Positions 1 to 6,345 of a stretch of 6,738 nucleotides of DNA are shown here, in pieces (position 1 is the first letter of the stretch; the number at the start of each line of letters is the position of its first letter). Below the pieces are notes generated by a model. That model ran no database searches, was not told where the DNA came from, and was given only the letters and a program-made list of their open reading frames with translations. The stretch is taken from the NCBI GenBank assembly GCA_029564465.1, contig JAKQPY010000100.1:1-6738 (forward strand), written 5' to 3'. This stretch comes from JAGOEF01 sp029564465 (GTDB lineage: Bacteria; Bacteroidota; Bacteroidia; Bacteroidales; ML635J-15). Both the position numbers and the translations under genes were made by a program.

Positions 1-137
1 CCTTCGCGGGTAGGATCTTCACCCAGAAGGCTTATAATTTCGCGATAATGACCACCGATCTGTTCTATTTTTTCGGCATCGTATTTTTCGGTCTTTATAT
101 ATCCGCCTTTCTTTTTATTGTTCAGCGATTGTTCCAT
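1..137 (-). CDS. folE: GTP cyclohydrolase I, N-terminal fragment (runs off the left edge)
   Basis: Reading the minus strand from an ATG at 137-135 gives 46 residues of open frame that continue past base 1. The segment HYREIISLLGEDPTREG (about residues 30-46) is the characteristic first helix of bacterial and eukaryotic GTP cyclohydrolase I, which normally continues into a LxxTPxR motif. The enzyme converts GTP to 7,8-dihydroneopterin triphosphate, the first step of tetrahydrofolate (and other pterin) synthesis, in the cytoplasm. The zinc-binding and catalytic residues lie in the missing part, so activity cannot be judged. The first 20 residues are lysine-rich and poorly conserved, as usual for the family's variable N-terminus. 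The start is chosen because it is the only ATG in frame before the conserved segment within the short divergent gap. No Shine-Dalgarno sequence precedes it. It is divergent from mqnB, with 49 bases between the two starts. Confidence 0.85.
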   Translation of the reverse strand, partial: MEQSLNNKKKGGYIKTEKYDAEKIEQIGGHYREIISLLGEDPTRE

Positions 138-149
138 AACTACAATTTT

Positions 150-181
150 GTTGCAAATAAAGCAATTTTTCAGTTAATTTG
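150..181 (+). promoter_or_regulatory. Candidate promoter of mqnB-mqnD
   Basis: GTTG at 150-153 is followed after 20 bases by TTAATTTG at 174-181, one mismatch from the Bacteroidota -7 box TAnnTTTG. Predicted transcription would start at about the ATG at 187, so the mRNA could be leaderless or nearly so. There is no Shine-Dalgarno sequence in this stretch. This is inference from motif and spacing. Confidence 0.35.
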
Positions 182-187
182 TTCAAA
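154..187 (-). promoter_or_regulatory. Candidate promoter of folE
   Basis: On the minus strand TTTG (187-184) is followed after 22 bases by TTTATTTG (161-154), one mismatch from the Bacteroidota -7 box TAnnTTTG. The spacing is slightly longer than the usual 19-21. Transcription would begin roughly 10 bases before the folE ATG. It overlaps the candidate mqnB promoter on the other strand. This is motif inference only. Confidence 0.35.
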
Positions 188-843
188 TGAAAGTTCTGAT
201 AGTATCGGCCACCCTATTCGAAGCACAGCTTCCCGATTCGTTTTTTCAGGTTTTTACCGCAGAAGGATACGATCGCAACGATGGCCGGATTCCCGTGCTG
301 GTAAGCGGTCCCGGAATTATGTCCTGTATTTTTTCCTTAGCGGAGATATTGCAACACTACCAACCCGAAATGATTATAAACATGGGAATTGCCGGGTCGC
401 TCAAACCTGCAATTAAAATCGGAACGCATTGCGTTGTGGCATCAGATTACCTGATTGATTCAGGCATTTACCGTAACAATGTTTTTACGCATCTGGGCAA
501 TTGTGATTTCTCTCTGAACAATGATACGCTTTTTAGGGCTACAGCCGATATGTTGCCACTAATGCCTGAATGTATTCCGGTTCACGGGCAAACCGTTAGT
601 CTATTTTATGATTTGCCCTTAAATAACCGTCCTGAGCCTTACCGGCTAAGCACTGCCGACATCGAAACCATGGAAGGGGCAGCCGTGTTTTATGTTGCTG
701 CCGCCAAAGGAATTCCGGTGTGCAGCATACGTACCGTTTCGAATACAGTTGGCATTGCGCATGAACCCGGGCAATTCGAAAATGCGGTTACATCGAACTG
801 TGCAATAATTGAAACCCTCATTTCACGACTCGGTGCATCTTAA
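187..843 (+). CDS. mqnB: Futalosine hydrolase (MqnB)
   Basis: This 218-residue cytoplasmic protein belongs to the nucleoside phosphorylase/hydrolase (PNP_UDP_1) superfamily. MqnB removes the base from futalosine to give dehypoxanthine futalosine in the futalosine route to menaquinone. Visible signatures are the first beta strand MKVLIVSATLFEAQ, the glycine turn GIAGSL (about 67-72), the substrate-binding strand ETMEGAAVF (160-168) and SIRTVSNTVG near residues 181-190. The Asn in SN, where methylthioadenosine nucleosidases of the same fold have Asp, is what I recall for MqnB-type enzymes and supports this call over MTA/SAH nucleosidase. Length is normal for the family. The start fits the family's N-terminus and no better start lies upstream. 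The 3' end overlaps the start of mqnD, the enzyme two steps later, which makes the pathway assignment firm. Confidence 0.9.
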   Translation: MKVLIVSATLFEAQLPDSFFQVFTAEGYDRNDGRIPVLVSGPGIMSCIFSLAEILQHYQPEMIINMGIAGSLKPAIKIGTHCVVASDYLIDSGIYRNNVFTHLGNCDFSLNNDTLFRATADMLPLMPECIPVHGQTVSLFYDLPLNNRPEPYRLSTADIETMEGAAVFYVAAAKGIPVCSIRTVSNTVGIAHEPGQFENAVTSNCAIIETLISRLGAS

Positions 844-1651
844 TTTTGCCATATCGCCCTGCCCCAACGACACCTATATTTTTCACGCATTGAAAAATAT
901 TCAGGGCTTTGCACCCGGCATCGAAACATCGTTTGTTTTTGCCGATGTGGAAGCCCTTAACGGCATGGCTCTTCGCAGTGAACCCGATGTTTGCAAGCTG
1001 AGCTTTCATGCCTACGCCTATTGCCACAACAACTACCGCCTGCTGGGTTCAGGCAGTGCGCTGGGACATGCCTGCGGTCCGCTGCTCATCAGCAAACGAA
1101 AAATCTACCCCGACGAATTGCGCGATGTACACATTGCCATTCCGGGCAAACTTACCACTGCAAACCTGTTGCTGGGCATTGCTTTTCGTGAAGCTACACG
1201 CAAAACAGAATATGTGTTTTCGGATATCGAAACCGTGGTTCTCGATGGGGAATGCGACGCCGGCCTCATCATTCACGAAAATCGTTTCACCTACGAAAAA
1301 AAAGGCCTGAGAAAAATTATTGATCTGGGGGAATGGTGGGAAAACAATTTCAACCTACCTATCCCCCTGGGAGGCATCGCCATAAAAAGAAGCATTGCAC
1401 CCCACATTGCCGAAAATGTAGAACAAGCCATCCGCAACAGCATCGTGTATTCGCACACCCACCAAAGCGAAGCCCTTGCCTTTTGCCGCAGCCTGTCGCA
1501 GGTAATGGATGAAAAGGTATTGCAACAACACATCAAATTGTATGTAAACGATTACAGCATTAATTTGGGTGAAAAAGGCAGGCTAGCCATAAATTTTCTA
1601 TTCGCCAGGGCAATTGAAACCAAAATTATTTCCAACGGGGTTGAATTGTAA
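833..1651 (+). CDS. mqnD: 1,4-dihydroxy-6-naphthoate synthase (MqnD)
   Basis: MqnD converts cyclic dehypoxanthine futalosine into 1,4-dihydroxy-6-naphthoate, the last dedicated early step of futalosine-dependent menaquinone synthesis. The fold is that of a periplasmic-binding protein, but the enzyme is cytoplasmic. Signatures from the GTG start: FAISPCPNDTYIF (about 5-17), LGSGSALGHACGPLLIS (about 72-88), IPGKLTTANLLL, IIHENRF with the conserved His at about residue 148 (proposed catalytic base in the family), and PIPLGGIAIKR. The length of 272 residues is typical. I chose the GTG at 833 because it puts the SPCPND motif seven residues from the start, as in relatives; an in-frame TTG at 809 would add eight residues with no family counterpart. 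With GTG the gene overlaps mqnB by 11 bases in another frame, which suggests translational coupling. There is no clear ribosome binding site. Confidence 0.92.
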   Translation: MHLNFAISPCPNDTYIFHALKNIQGFAPGIETSFVFADVEALNGMALRSEPDVCKLSFHAYAYCHNNYRLLGSGSALGHACGPLLISKRKIYPDELRDVHIAIPGKLTTANLLLGIAFREATRKTEYVFSDIETVVLDGECDAGLIIHENRFTYEKKGLRKIIDLGEWWENNFNLPIPLGGIAIKRSIAPHIAENVEQAIRNSIVYSHTHQSEALAFCRSLSQVMDEKVLQQHIKLYVNDYSINLGEKGRLAINFLFARAIETKIISNGVEL

Positions 1652-1674
1652 TGTTTCGATAAATCGCGTCTCTA

Positions 1675-1705
1675 CCTGATGTTTGTAAAATTTTTATTAA
1701 TTTTA
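1675..1705 (+). promoter_or_regulatory. Weak candidate promoter of the three-gene surface cassette
   Basis: The 96-base gap between mqnD and the fibre-like gene is AT-rich. TAATTTTA at 1698-1705 is one base from TAnnTTTG, with CCTG at 1675-1678 upstream at a 19-base spacing. An alternative is GATGTTTG at 1678-1685 with TTTC at 1654-1657. Neither is convincing. No hairpin terminator was seen after mqnD, so read-through from mqnBD is possible. Confidence 0.2.
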
Positions 1706-1747
1706 CTACAACAAAACAATTACACAAAATTCAATAAACCGGGCATT

Positions 1748-3145
1748 ATGAAAAACGCTACAATTATTGCAACACTGGCTTTGCTGATGATGTTTCAGGG
1801 AATGCTGTTTTCGCAAAACAACAACGTAGGTATTGGTACCAACAACCCCCACGCATCAGCCGTTCTCGATCTGGAATCGGACAATCAGGGGATACTGATT
1901 CCGAGGTTAACCCTTACCAACCTGAACCAGAGTTCGCCTGTAACTAATCCTGCAATCGGGTTGATGGTGTATAACACCGGTGGTTCGCTCGAAAACGGGT
2001 TTTATTACTGGACCGGTTCAGCGTGGAAACTGATTGGTGCAGGAGGTACAGTCGAACAGCAATGCTATAGCCTGCAGGAAGCATACGAATGCGATGGTGC
2101 GGCCAATGGTGGGGTTATCAATACGATTTCGGGGTCACCGGTAATGATTAATTCGGCTATTAATGCCAACCCGGCGCTGCAAATCGTTCATTCGGCCAAC
2201 GGGGTTTGCCTGTCGGCCGGAAACACCCTTGCTTCCGGCTCGTATGCGGCCATTCAGGGGACAACGGTATCTACGGCAGGGTCCGCGGCAGTGTATGGAA
2301 TTTCGACCGGTAACGGATTCGGAGTACGTGGCGATATTCCCGCATCGGGAGGTGGTGAAGCTGCCGTGTATGGTCAGAATGAGAGAACAGCCGGCGGACA
2401 CGGCGTTATGGGTCTTGGAGTTAATGGCGTGGTCGGTCAGTCGAACTACACCGACGGATTCGGATGCTATGGCTTCAATTATGGAACTGCAGACCCAGGC
2501 ATTGGTGTGTATGGCGGAGGTGTAACCGGTGTGGCCGGACAAAGCACCAACCTGAGCCTCAGCTATGGCCTCTATAGTTTTGATGATTGCGGCATATACA
2601 ACGCCCTCGATGTGGGTGGAAATCTGTACGCAGGCGGCACTAAGAGCTTTCGCATCGATCATCCGCTGGATCCCGACAACAAATTCTTAGTACATTTTTG
2701 CATTGAGTCGGATGAAATATTAAATCTGTATCGTGGCACAACAGTACTCGACAGCAATGGTGAAGCAGAAATTGTACTTCCCGATTATTTCGGCGATGTA
2801 AACACCAATTTCGCGTATCAGCTTACACCGGTTGGAGCAGCCATGCCCAACCTTTATGTAAGCAGCGAAATCAATGATAACCGCTTCCGTATTTCGGGCG
2901 GAGTGGCCGGCGCTAAAGTTTCGTGGACAGTAACCGCCGAAAGAAACGACAGGTTGGTGCAACAAAACCCCGAAATGCGCAACGCCGAACCCGAAAAAAC
3001 GGGTAAATTCAAGGGCAAATACGTGCACCCGCAGCTCTATTCACGCGATGCTGCCGGTGGTATCCTCTACCGTAACAGCCCTGCACTGCACACTGATCTG
3101 AATCCCCGTGGCAGCCATCAACCGGTGTATGAATTAAACCACTAA
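1748..3145 (+). CDS. Exported fibre-like surface protein with glycine-rich repeats
   Basis: This 465-residue exported protein has no assigned function. Residues 1-23 form a signal peptide (Lys, a hydrophobic stretch, then LFSQ). Residues 25-96 form the head module common in Bacteroidota surface proteins: VGIGTNNP, AVLDLESDNQGILIPRLTL, NPAIGLMVYNT, FYYWTGSAWKLI. Residues about 160-290 carry irregular GxGVxG-type repeats (GFGVRG, AAVYGQ, GHGVMGLG, NGVVGQS, GIGVYGGG, TGVAGQS), reminiscent of beta-helical fibres. Residues 299-400, starting FRIDHPLDPDN and ending WTVTAERND, are a conserved beta-rich module I have seen in secreted proteins of several phyla. The tail (401-465) is polar and includes YVHPQLY. 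I see no T9SS sorting domain, no lipobox and no chaperone domain. The ATG at 1748 is preferred because it begins the signal peptide; an upstream ATG at 1679 would add 23 residues in front of it. It heads an apparent operon, ending 3 bases before the next gene. Confidence 0.85.
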   Translation: MKNATIIATLALLMMFQGMLFSQNNNVGIGTNNPHASAVLDLESDNQGILIPRLTLTNLNQSSPVTNPAIGLMVYNTGGSLENGFYYWTGSAWKLIGAGGTVEQQCYSLQEAYECDGAANGGVINTISGSPVMINSAINANPALQIVHSANGVCLSAGNTLASGSYAAIQGTTVSTAGSAAVYGISTGNGFGVRGDIPASGGGEAAVYGQNERTAGGHGVMGLGVNGVVGQSNYTDGFGCYGFNYGTADPGIGVYGGGVTGVAGQSTNLSLSYGLYSFDDCGIYNALDVGGNLYAGGTKSFRIDHPLDPDNKFLVHFCIESDEILNLYRGTTVLDSNGEAEIVLPDYFGDVNTNFAYQLTPVGAAMPNLYVSSEINDNRFRISGGVAGAKVSWTVTAERNDRLVQQNPEMRNAEPEKTGKFKGKYVHPQLYSRDAAGGILYRNSPALHTDLNPRGSHQPVYELNH

Positions 3146-3148
3146 GTC

Positions 3149-4411
3149 ATGAGACGAATAATTTGCTTAATAGCCTTCGGCATGCTGTTTTTCAGCGCCG
3201 GACTCAGGGCGCAAACCCTCTGCAACAACGGGCAGCAAATATGGCTCGATGCAGGCGCGGTGGTTTTTATTGACGGGAATCTGAACAACCTTGCCGGAGA
3301 AATCACCATCGCTGAAACGGATGGATCAGCTTCGCAGCTTACCATAAATGGCGACTTACTGAATAACGACGAGATTAACGGACAAGGTGTTATCAACCTG
3401 TACGGTAACTGGTTAAACAATTCCGTTTTTAATGCCGTCCCCGGAACCGTGAATCTCCAATCGGCCAACCACACGCTGGAAGGAAGTCAGTCAACGCATT
3501 TCAATAACCTGAACCTGAATGTTGACGGAGTAAAAACCCTGGGCATTTCTCAGTTTGTAAGTGGCATACTGAATCTTGGCGGATCGGAAATTAACACGCA
3601 GACCCACACCCTGACAATTGAAAACACCCTTGCTACATCGCTGGTTTTTACCTACGGTTTTATTTCGTCTTCCGAAGGGGGTTATTTGTGCCGGCGCATG
3701 CAAAGCACCGAAGAGTATATTTTCCCGCTCGGCAGCGATTACGAAAATCCGGTATTTCGTCCTGTGAGCATCACCCCGTCGGTAGCCGAAACCGCTGAAT
3801 TTAATTGTCGGTTTGCTAATGTTGATCCCGATACCGAAGGCTATTACACCAGCTTACTGGGCGACAGCATCGACTTTGTGAACCCGGCATTTTTTCATGT
3901 CATAGGCCGTAGCATGGGAACCACCGCTGTCAGCCTGAAAATTTCCTACAGCCCTGCCGACGGGGATTTCGACCATCTGGCCAACTGGAATACTACCCCG
4001 AGTCCGGCATGGCAACTTATCAACGAAAGCTATCTTATCGAAATGGTGGAGGCGAATTATATGTCGTGCACCGGTTTTAACAATTTTGCGAACCCGAATT
4101 TCATTTTATGCGATAAAACCGAGCCGCCAATCGACACCACTCCGGAGCCTGAAGAAGACATCATTGTGTACAATAGCTTTTCGCCTAACGGTGATAACCT
4201 GAACGACACATGGATTGTAGAAAACTGCGAAGACTGCCATGTTACTGTTTACAACCGCAACGGGAATCTGGTGTTTATATCGGAGGACAACTCGTTGAAC
4301 TGGGACGGCACTTTTAAAAACACCAAAGTTCCCGATGCCACCTATTACTACATCATCGACACAAAAACCACTGAGGGCATACTCAAAGGCAGTGTTACCA
4401 TAATCAGATAG
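3149..4411 (+). CDS. T9SS type B cargo: beta-repeat surface protein with gliding-motility-type C-terminal domain
   Basis: This 420-residue exported protein is a likely type IX secretion substrate. Residues 1-22 form a signal peptide ending in LRAQ. Residues about 30-200 hold repeated short beta-strand units rich in Asn and Gly (INGDLLNN, INLYGNWLNN, GTVNLQSANHTLEGSQ, LGISQFVSGILNLGG), the pattern of Bacteroidota adhesin-like proteins with a parallel beta-helix. Then come YIFPLGSDYENPVFRPVSI and a second beta domain. A proline/acid linker (about 321-338) leads to the C-terminal domain at about 339-420: NSFSPNGDNLNDTWIVENC, VYNRNGNLVF, WDGTFKN, DATYYYIID and a final GSVTIIR, the hallmarks of the TIGR04131/CHU_C type B sorting domain. 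In this family the domain directs export through the T9SS and often needs a neighbouring PorP/SprF protein, which is encoded 2 bases downstream. The ligand or role of the passenger region is unknown. Confidence 0.9.
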   Translation: MRRIICLIAFGMLFFSAGLRAQTLCNNGQQIWLDAGAVVFIDGNLNNLAGEITIAETDGSASQLTINGDLLNNDEINGQGVINLYGNWLNNSVFNAVPGTVNLQSANHTLEGSQSTHFNNLNLNVDGVKTLGISQFVSGILNLGGSEINTQTHTLTIENTLATSLVFTYGFISSSEGGYLCRRMQSTEEYIFPLGSDYENPVFRPVSITPSVAETAEFNCRFANVDPDTEGYYTSLLGDSIDFVNPAFFHVIGRSMGTTAVSLKISYSPADGDFDHLANWNTTPSPAWQLINESYLIEMVEANYMSCTGFNNFANPNFILCDKTEPPIDTTPEPEEDIIVYNSFSPNGDNLNDTWIVENCEDCHVTVYNRNGNLVFISEDNSLNWDGTFKNTKVPDATYYYIIDTKTTEGILKGSVTIIR

Positions 4412-4413
4412 AC

Positions 4414-5352
4414 ATGAAATATTTACTCGTCATATTACTGGGGGCTGTTGTCGTGATGCAGGCATCGGCGCAGCAAATACCCCAACTGTCGTTCCGGCAT
4501 CAGAACGTACTGCTCAACAACCCGGCTGCGGCAGGCTCTTCGGCCCGCAACGATATCAGCCTGCTTCACCGCCAGCAATGGCTTGGCTTCGAGCATGCCC
4601 CCGCAACATCGCTCATTAGCTATAGTCAGACATTCCTCGGGAATAACGGTATCGGAGGCTACCTCATCAGCGACCGCACCTTCCCCACATCACGGTTTAT
4701 TATCAATGCCTCGTATGCCTATATTATCGAAACAGAAAAGCTTTCGCTCAGTTTCGGAATTGCCGCCATGGTAATGCAATATAAATTCAAAAACACCGAC
4801 CTGAACTATCGCGACCCGCTGGACCCCAGCCTGAGTTTCAGTGCAGACCAAAAATGGAGACCCGAAGCCAACGCCGGAATTATGGCGTATAACAACCGTT
4901 TCTACGCTTCGTTTTCGGTCAGCCAGCTCTTGCAGTCGGGCTTCCGTCCGTTCTCGTCAGGCAGCGAAGGACTGGTGCAAAATACAAGGCATTTTATCGG
5001 TAGCGGACAATATAGTTTCCTGATAAAAGACCACAGCATAAGCCCCGGACTGTATCTCGGATATGCAAAAAGTTCCCCGCTGATGGCTGAGGTATCGGTG
5101 CAATACATTTTCCGGCAAAAAATCTCATTTTCGCTGGGCTACCGATGGGACGATGCCCTGAATGCAAGTATCGGGTACCGTTACGACCGCTTTTACCTCG
5201 GCTATTCGTTCGACTTGGTTACCTCATCGTTCAGGGTTCATACCTCGGGTTCACACGAAATTATGCTCAGCATGAATATTGCCGGGAACAAGCAGAACGA
5301 ACCTATGTTTGGCACCAGAGCAGGGAAAACCGATGGTTTAAAGAGGAACTAA
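4414..5352 (+). CDS. PorP/SprF family type IX secretion system outer-membrane protein
   Basis: This 312-residue protein is an expected outer-membrane beta barrel. Residues 1-19 form a signal peptide with an ASA cleavage site before QQ. Family signatures follow: the early NNPAAAG (35-41), RQQWLGF (53-59), a series of amphipathic strands with alternating aromatic and polar residues, and near the C-terminus FRVHTSGSHEIMLSMNI (about 272-288), which matches the SGSHE[IV]ML ending of PorP/SprF proteins. SprF in Flavobacterium is required for secretion of the type B cargo SprB; here the adjacent upstream gene encodes exactly such a cargo, so I infer a dedicated pair. About 25 extra residues follow the last barrel strand and are charged. 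This is one of what are usually many paralogues in a genome, so the gene symbol porP is not claimed. It ends the operon and is followed by a hairpin terminator. Confidence 0.92.
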   Translation: MKYLLVILLGAVVVMQASAQQIPQLSFRHQNVLLNNPAAAGSSARNDISLLHRQQWLGFEHAPATSLISYSQTFLGNNGIGGYLISDRTFPTSRFIINASYAYIIETEKLSLSFGIAAMVMQYKFKNTDLNYRDPLDPSLSFSADQKWRPEANAGIMAYNNRFYASFSVSQLLQSGFRPFSSGSEGLVQNTRHFIGSGQYSFLIKDHSISPGLYLGYAKSSPLMAEVSVQYIFRQKISFSLGYRWDDALNASIGYRYDRFYLGYSFDLVTSSFRVHTSGSHEIMLSMNIAGNKQNEPMFGTRAGKTDGLKRN

Positions 5353-5401
5353 AAAACACTTTTGAAGCATTGCCTGCTAAAAAGTACTACCATTTGGTTA
5401 C

Positions 5402-5439
5402 AAAAAAAGGGTCGTGGTAATATCTACCGCGACCCTTTT
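5402..5439. terminator. Bidirectional intrinsic terminator
   Basis: AAAAGGGTCG (5405-5414) pairs with CGACCCTTTT (5430-5439), and the stem continues with TGGTA (5415-5419) against TACCG (5425-5429), including one G-U pair, around the loop ATATC. That is a 15-base-pair stem. On the minus strand it is followed by seven T (complement of A 5402-5408), a good tail for ending the minus-strand gene at 5459. On the plus strand the T run is the 3' arm of the stem itself. It lies between the convergent ends of the PorP-like and TapB-like genes. Confidence 0.88.
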
Positions 5440-5458
5440 CAAAAAAATAATTTCAAAA

Positions 5459-6145
5459 CTATTTTACCAGTTTCGACAGTACCGAATAACCCAGCAGCTT
5501 TCCGTTTTTGTCGTAGTTTTCGCTGCGAACCACTCCGGCCGAATTCGAAATCCATTCGGTAACCGAAGTCTGTGTTTTTACAAATCCGGTCTTCGAATTA
5601 ACAGTATAGGTAATTTTTGTGGCTGAAAAAGTACCGGCAGGCACAGTTATCGATTCATTAGCCAGAATTTTACGGTCGGTGATATCTACGGTCATGCCAA
5701 ATACCTGAAAACCCTGTGTGCTTACCGTCATGCTGAAGCTGGCATCAGGCAATGTGGTTCCTGCAACCAGTGTCGAAGGATACTGCATGCCTTTGTTTTC
5801 GATTTTCACGTCCATATCTTTGTATTCATCCATGTTCATCTGCTGCATAAAACCGCTCATGTCAACGTAAATAACTCCGTTTTCGCATTTATAGGTCATT
5901 TGTGCAGTATACTCGTTTTTCTTCGAATCTACCGATTTGGATTCGATAATTGCATCGTAACCCACAGCTGTATTGTTAACCGAAAGAACTTTGGTGATTG
6001 CCGTCGATTCGAGCTTGTCTTTGGCATTGTAATTCTGCACCTCCCACGAAGCACCCACTTGCAACGGATAATAATCGGGACATGTCTGGGCCATGGCAAA
6101 AACTGCAATTACACTGGCAATGGTACTGAGAAATACTCTTTTCAT
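5459..6145 (-). CDS. Exported DUF3108/TapB-like protein of unknown function
   Basis: This 228-residue protein has a clear signal peptide (residues 1-20, with FAMAQ before TCPDYYP). The mature part begins with YYPLQVGASWEVQNYN and contains YKCENGVIYVDMSGFM (about 85-100), TLVAGTTLPD and DITDRKILANESITVPAGTF (about 154-173), ending in short strands with EWISNSAGVVRSENYDKNGKL. This layout, YYPL..G..WE near the start and a VPAGTF segment in the second half, matches the Bacteroidota proteins annotated as DUF3108 or TapB-like: all-beta, periplasmic or surface-exposed. No catalytic motif is visible. There are two cysteines in the mature part (C22 and C87), which could form a disulfide; AQTC is not a lipobox, so it is not expected to be a lipoprotein. 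It is monocistronic, with its own strong promoter and terminator, which suggests independent and possibly high expression. Function is unknown. Confidence 0.82.
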   Translation of the reverse strand: MKRVFLSTIASVIAVFAMAQTCPDYYPLQVGASWEVQNYNAKDKLESTAITKVLSVNNTAVGYDAIIESKSVDSKKNEYTAQMTYKCENGVIYVDMSGFMQQMNMDEYKDMDVKIENKGMQYPSTLVAGTTLPDASFSMTVSTQGFQVFGMTVDITDRKILANESITVPAGTFSATKITYTVNSKTGFVKTQTSVTEWISNSAGVVRSENYDKNGKLLGYSVLSKLVK

Positions 6146-6172
6146 AATTTTTTTGTTTTAGTTTATTGTTTG

Positions 6173-6203
6173 CAAAATTAATTCGATTCGGGCAGGTTAC
6201 AAA
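6173..6203 (-). promoter_or_regulatory. Bacteroidota-type promoter of the TapB-like gene
   Basis: On the minus strand TTTG (6203-6200) is followed after exactly 19 bases by TAATTTTG (6180-6173). This is a perfect match to the Bacteroidota -33 TTTG and -7 TAnnTTTG consensus with consensus spacing. Transcription should start near 6167, leaving about 20 bases of A-rich leader without a Shine-Dalgarno sequence before the ATG at 6145. Confidence 0.75.
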
Positions 6204-6290
6204 TATTGTGCAAAAAAATAAATTGGAATATCAAACTTCGCATCAAAAATACCATTCAACAAAATAAGTCATGGCGTTCAGGGTTTGTTA

Positions 6291-6323
6291 TCTGAAAATG
6301 TTCGACAAAAAACACTAACTTTG
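6291..6323 (+). promoter_or_regulatory. Promoter of the DUF2520 gene
   Basis: TAACTTTG at 6316-6323 matches the Bacteroidota -7 box TAnnTTTG perfectly. TCTG at 6291-6294, one base from TTTG, lies 21 bases upstream. Transcription would start near 6330, giving a leader of about 15 bases before the ATG at 6346. An exact TTTG at 6284-6287 lies too far upstream to be the -33 box. Confidence 0.6.
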
Positions 6324-6345
6324 TTTATCAAATGAAAAAACGAGC

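Noticed and set aside
48..416. A 122-codon plus-strand frame crossing the folE/mqnB divergent region.
   Set aside because: It overlaps folE on the opposite strand and mqnB out of frame, and its translation resembles no family. It is a shadow frame.
1679..1747. An upstream in-frame ATG at 1679 that would lengthen the fibre-like protein by 23 residues.
   Set aside because: It would bury a good signal peptide that begins at 1748, and the added sequence is AT-rich intergenic-type DNA overlapping possible promoter boxes.
2135..2662. A 175-codon open frame on the minus strand inside the fibre-like gene.
   Set aside because: It lies wholly antisense to a well-supported gene, and its protein has no family resemblance or signal peptide. 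Long antisense frames are expected opposite glycine-rich repeats.
4226..4240. CEDCH in the C-terminal domain of the T9SS cargo (residues 360-364) fits the CxxCH haem-c attachment motif.
   Set aside because: It is a single copy inside a beta-sandwich sorting domain at a variable loop. There is no distal haem ligand pattern and no cytochrome context, so a chance match or a disulfide is more likely.
5900..6181. A 93-codon plus-strand frame over the start of the TapB-like gene.
   Set aside because: It is antisense to a supported gene and runs into its promoter, with no recognisable protein features.
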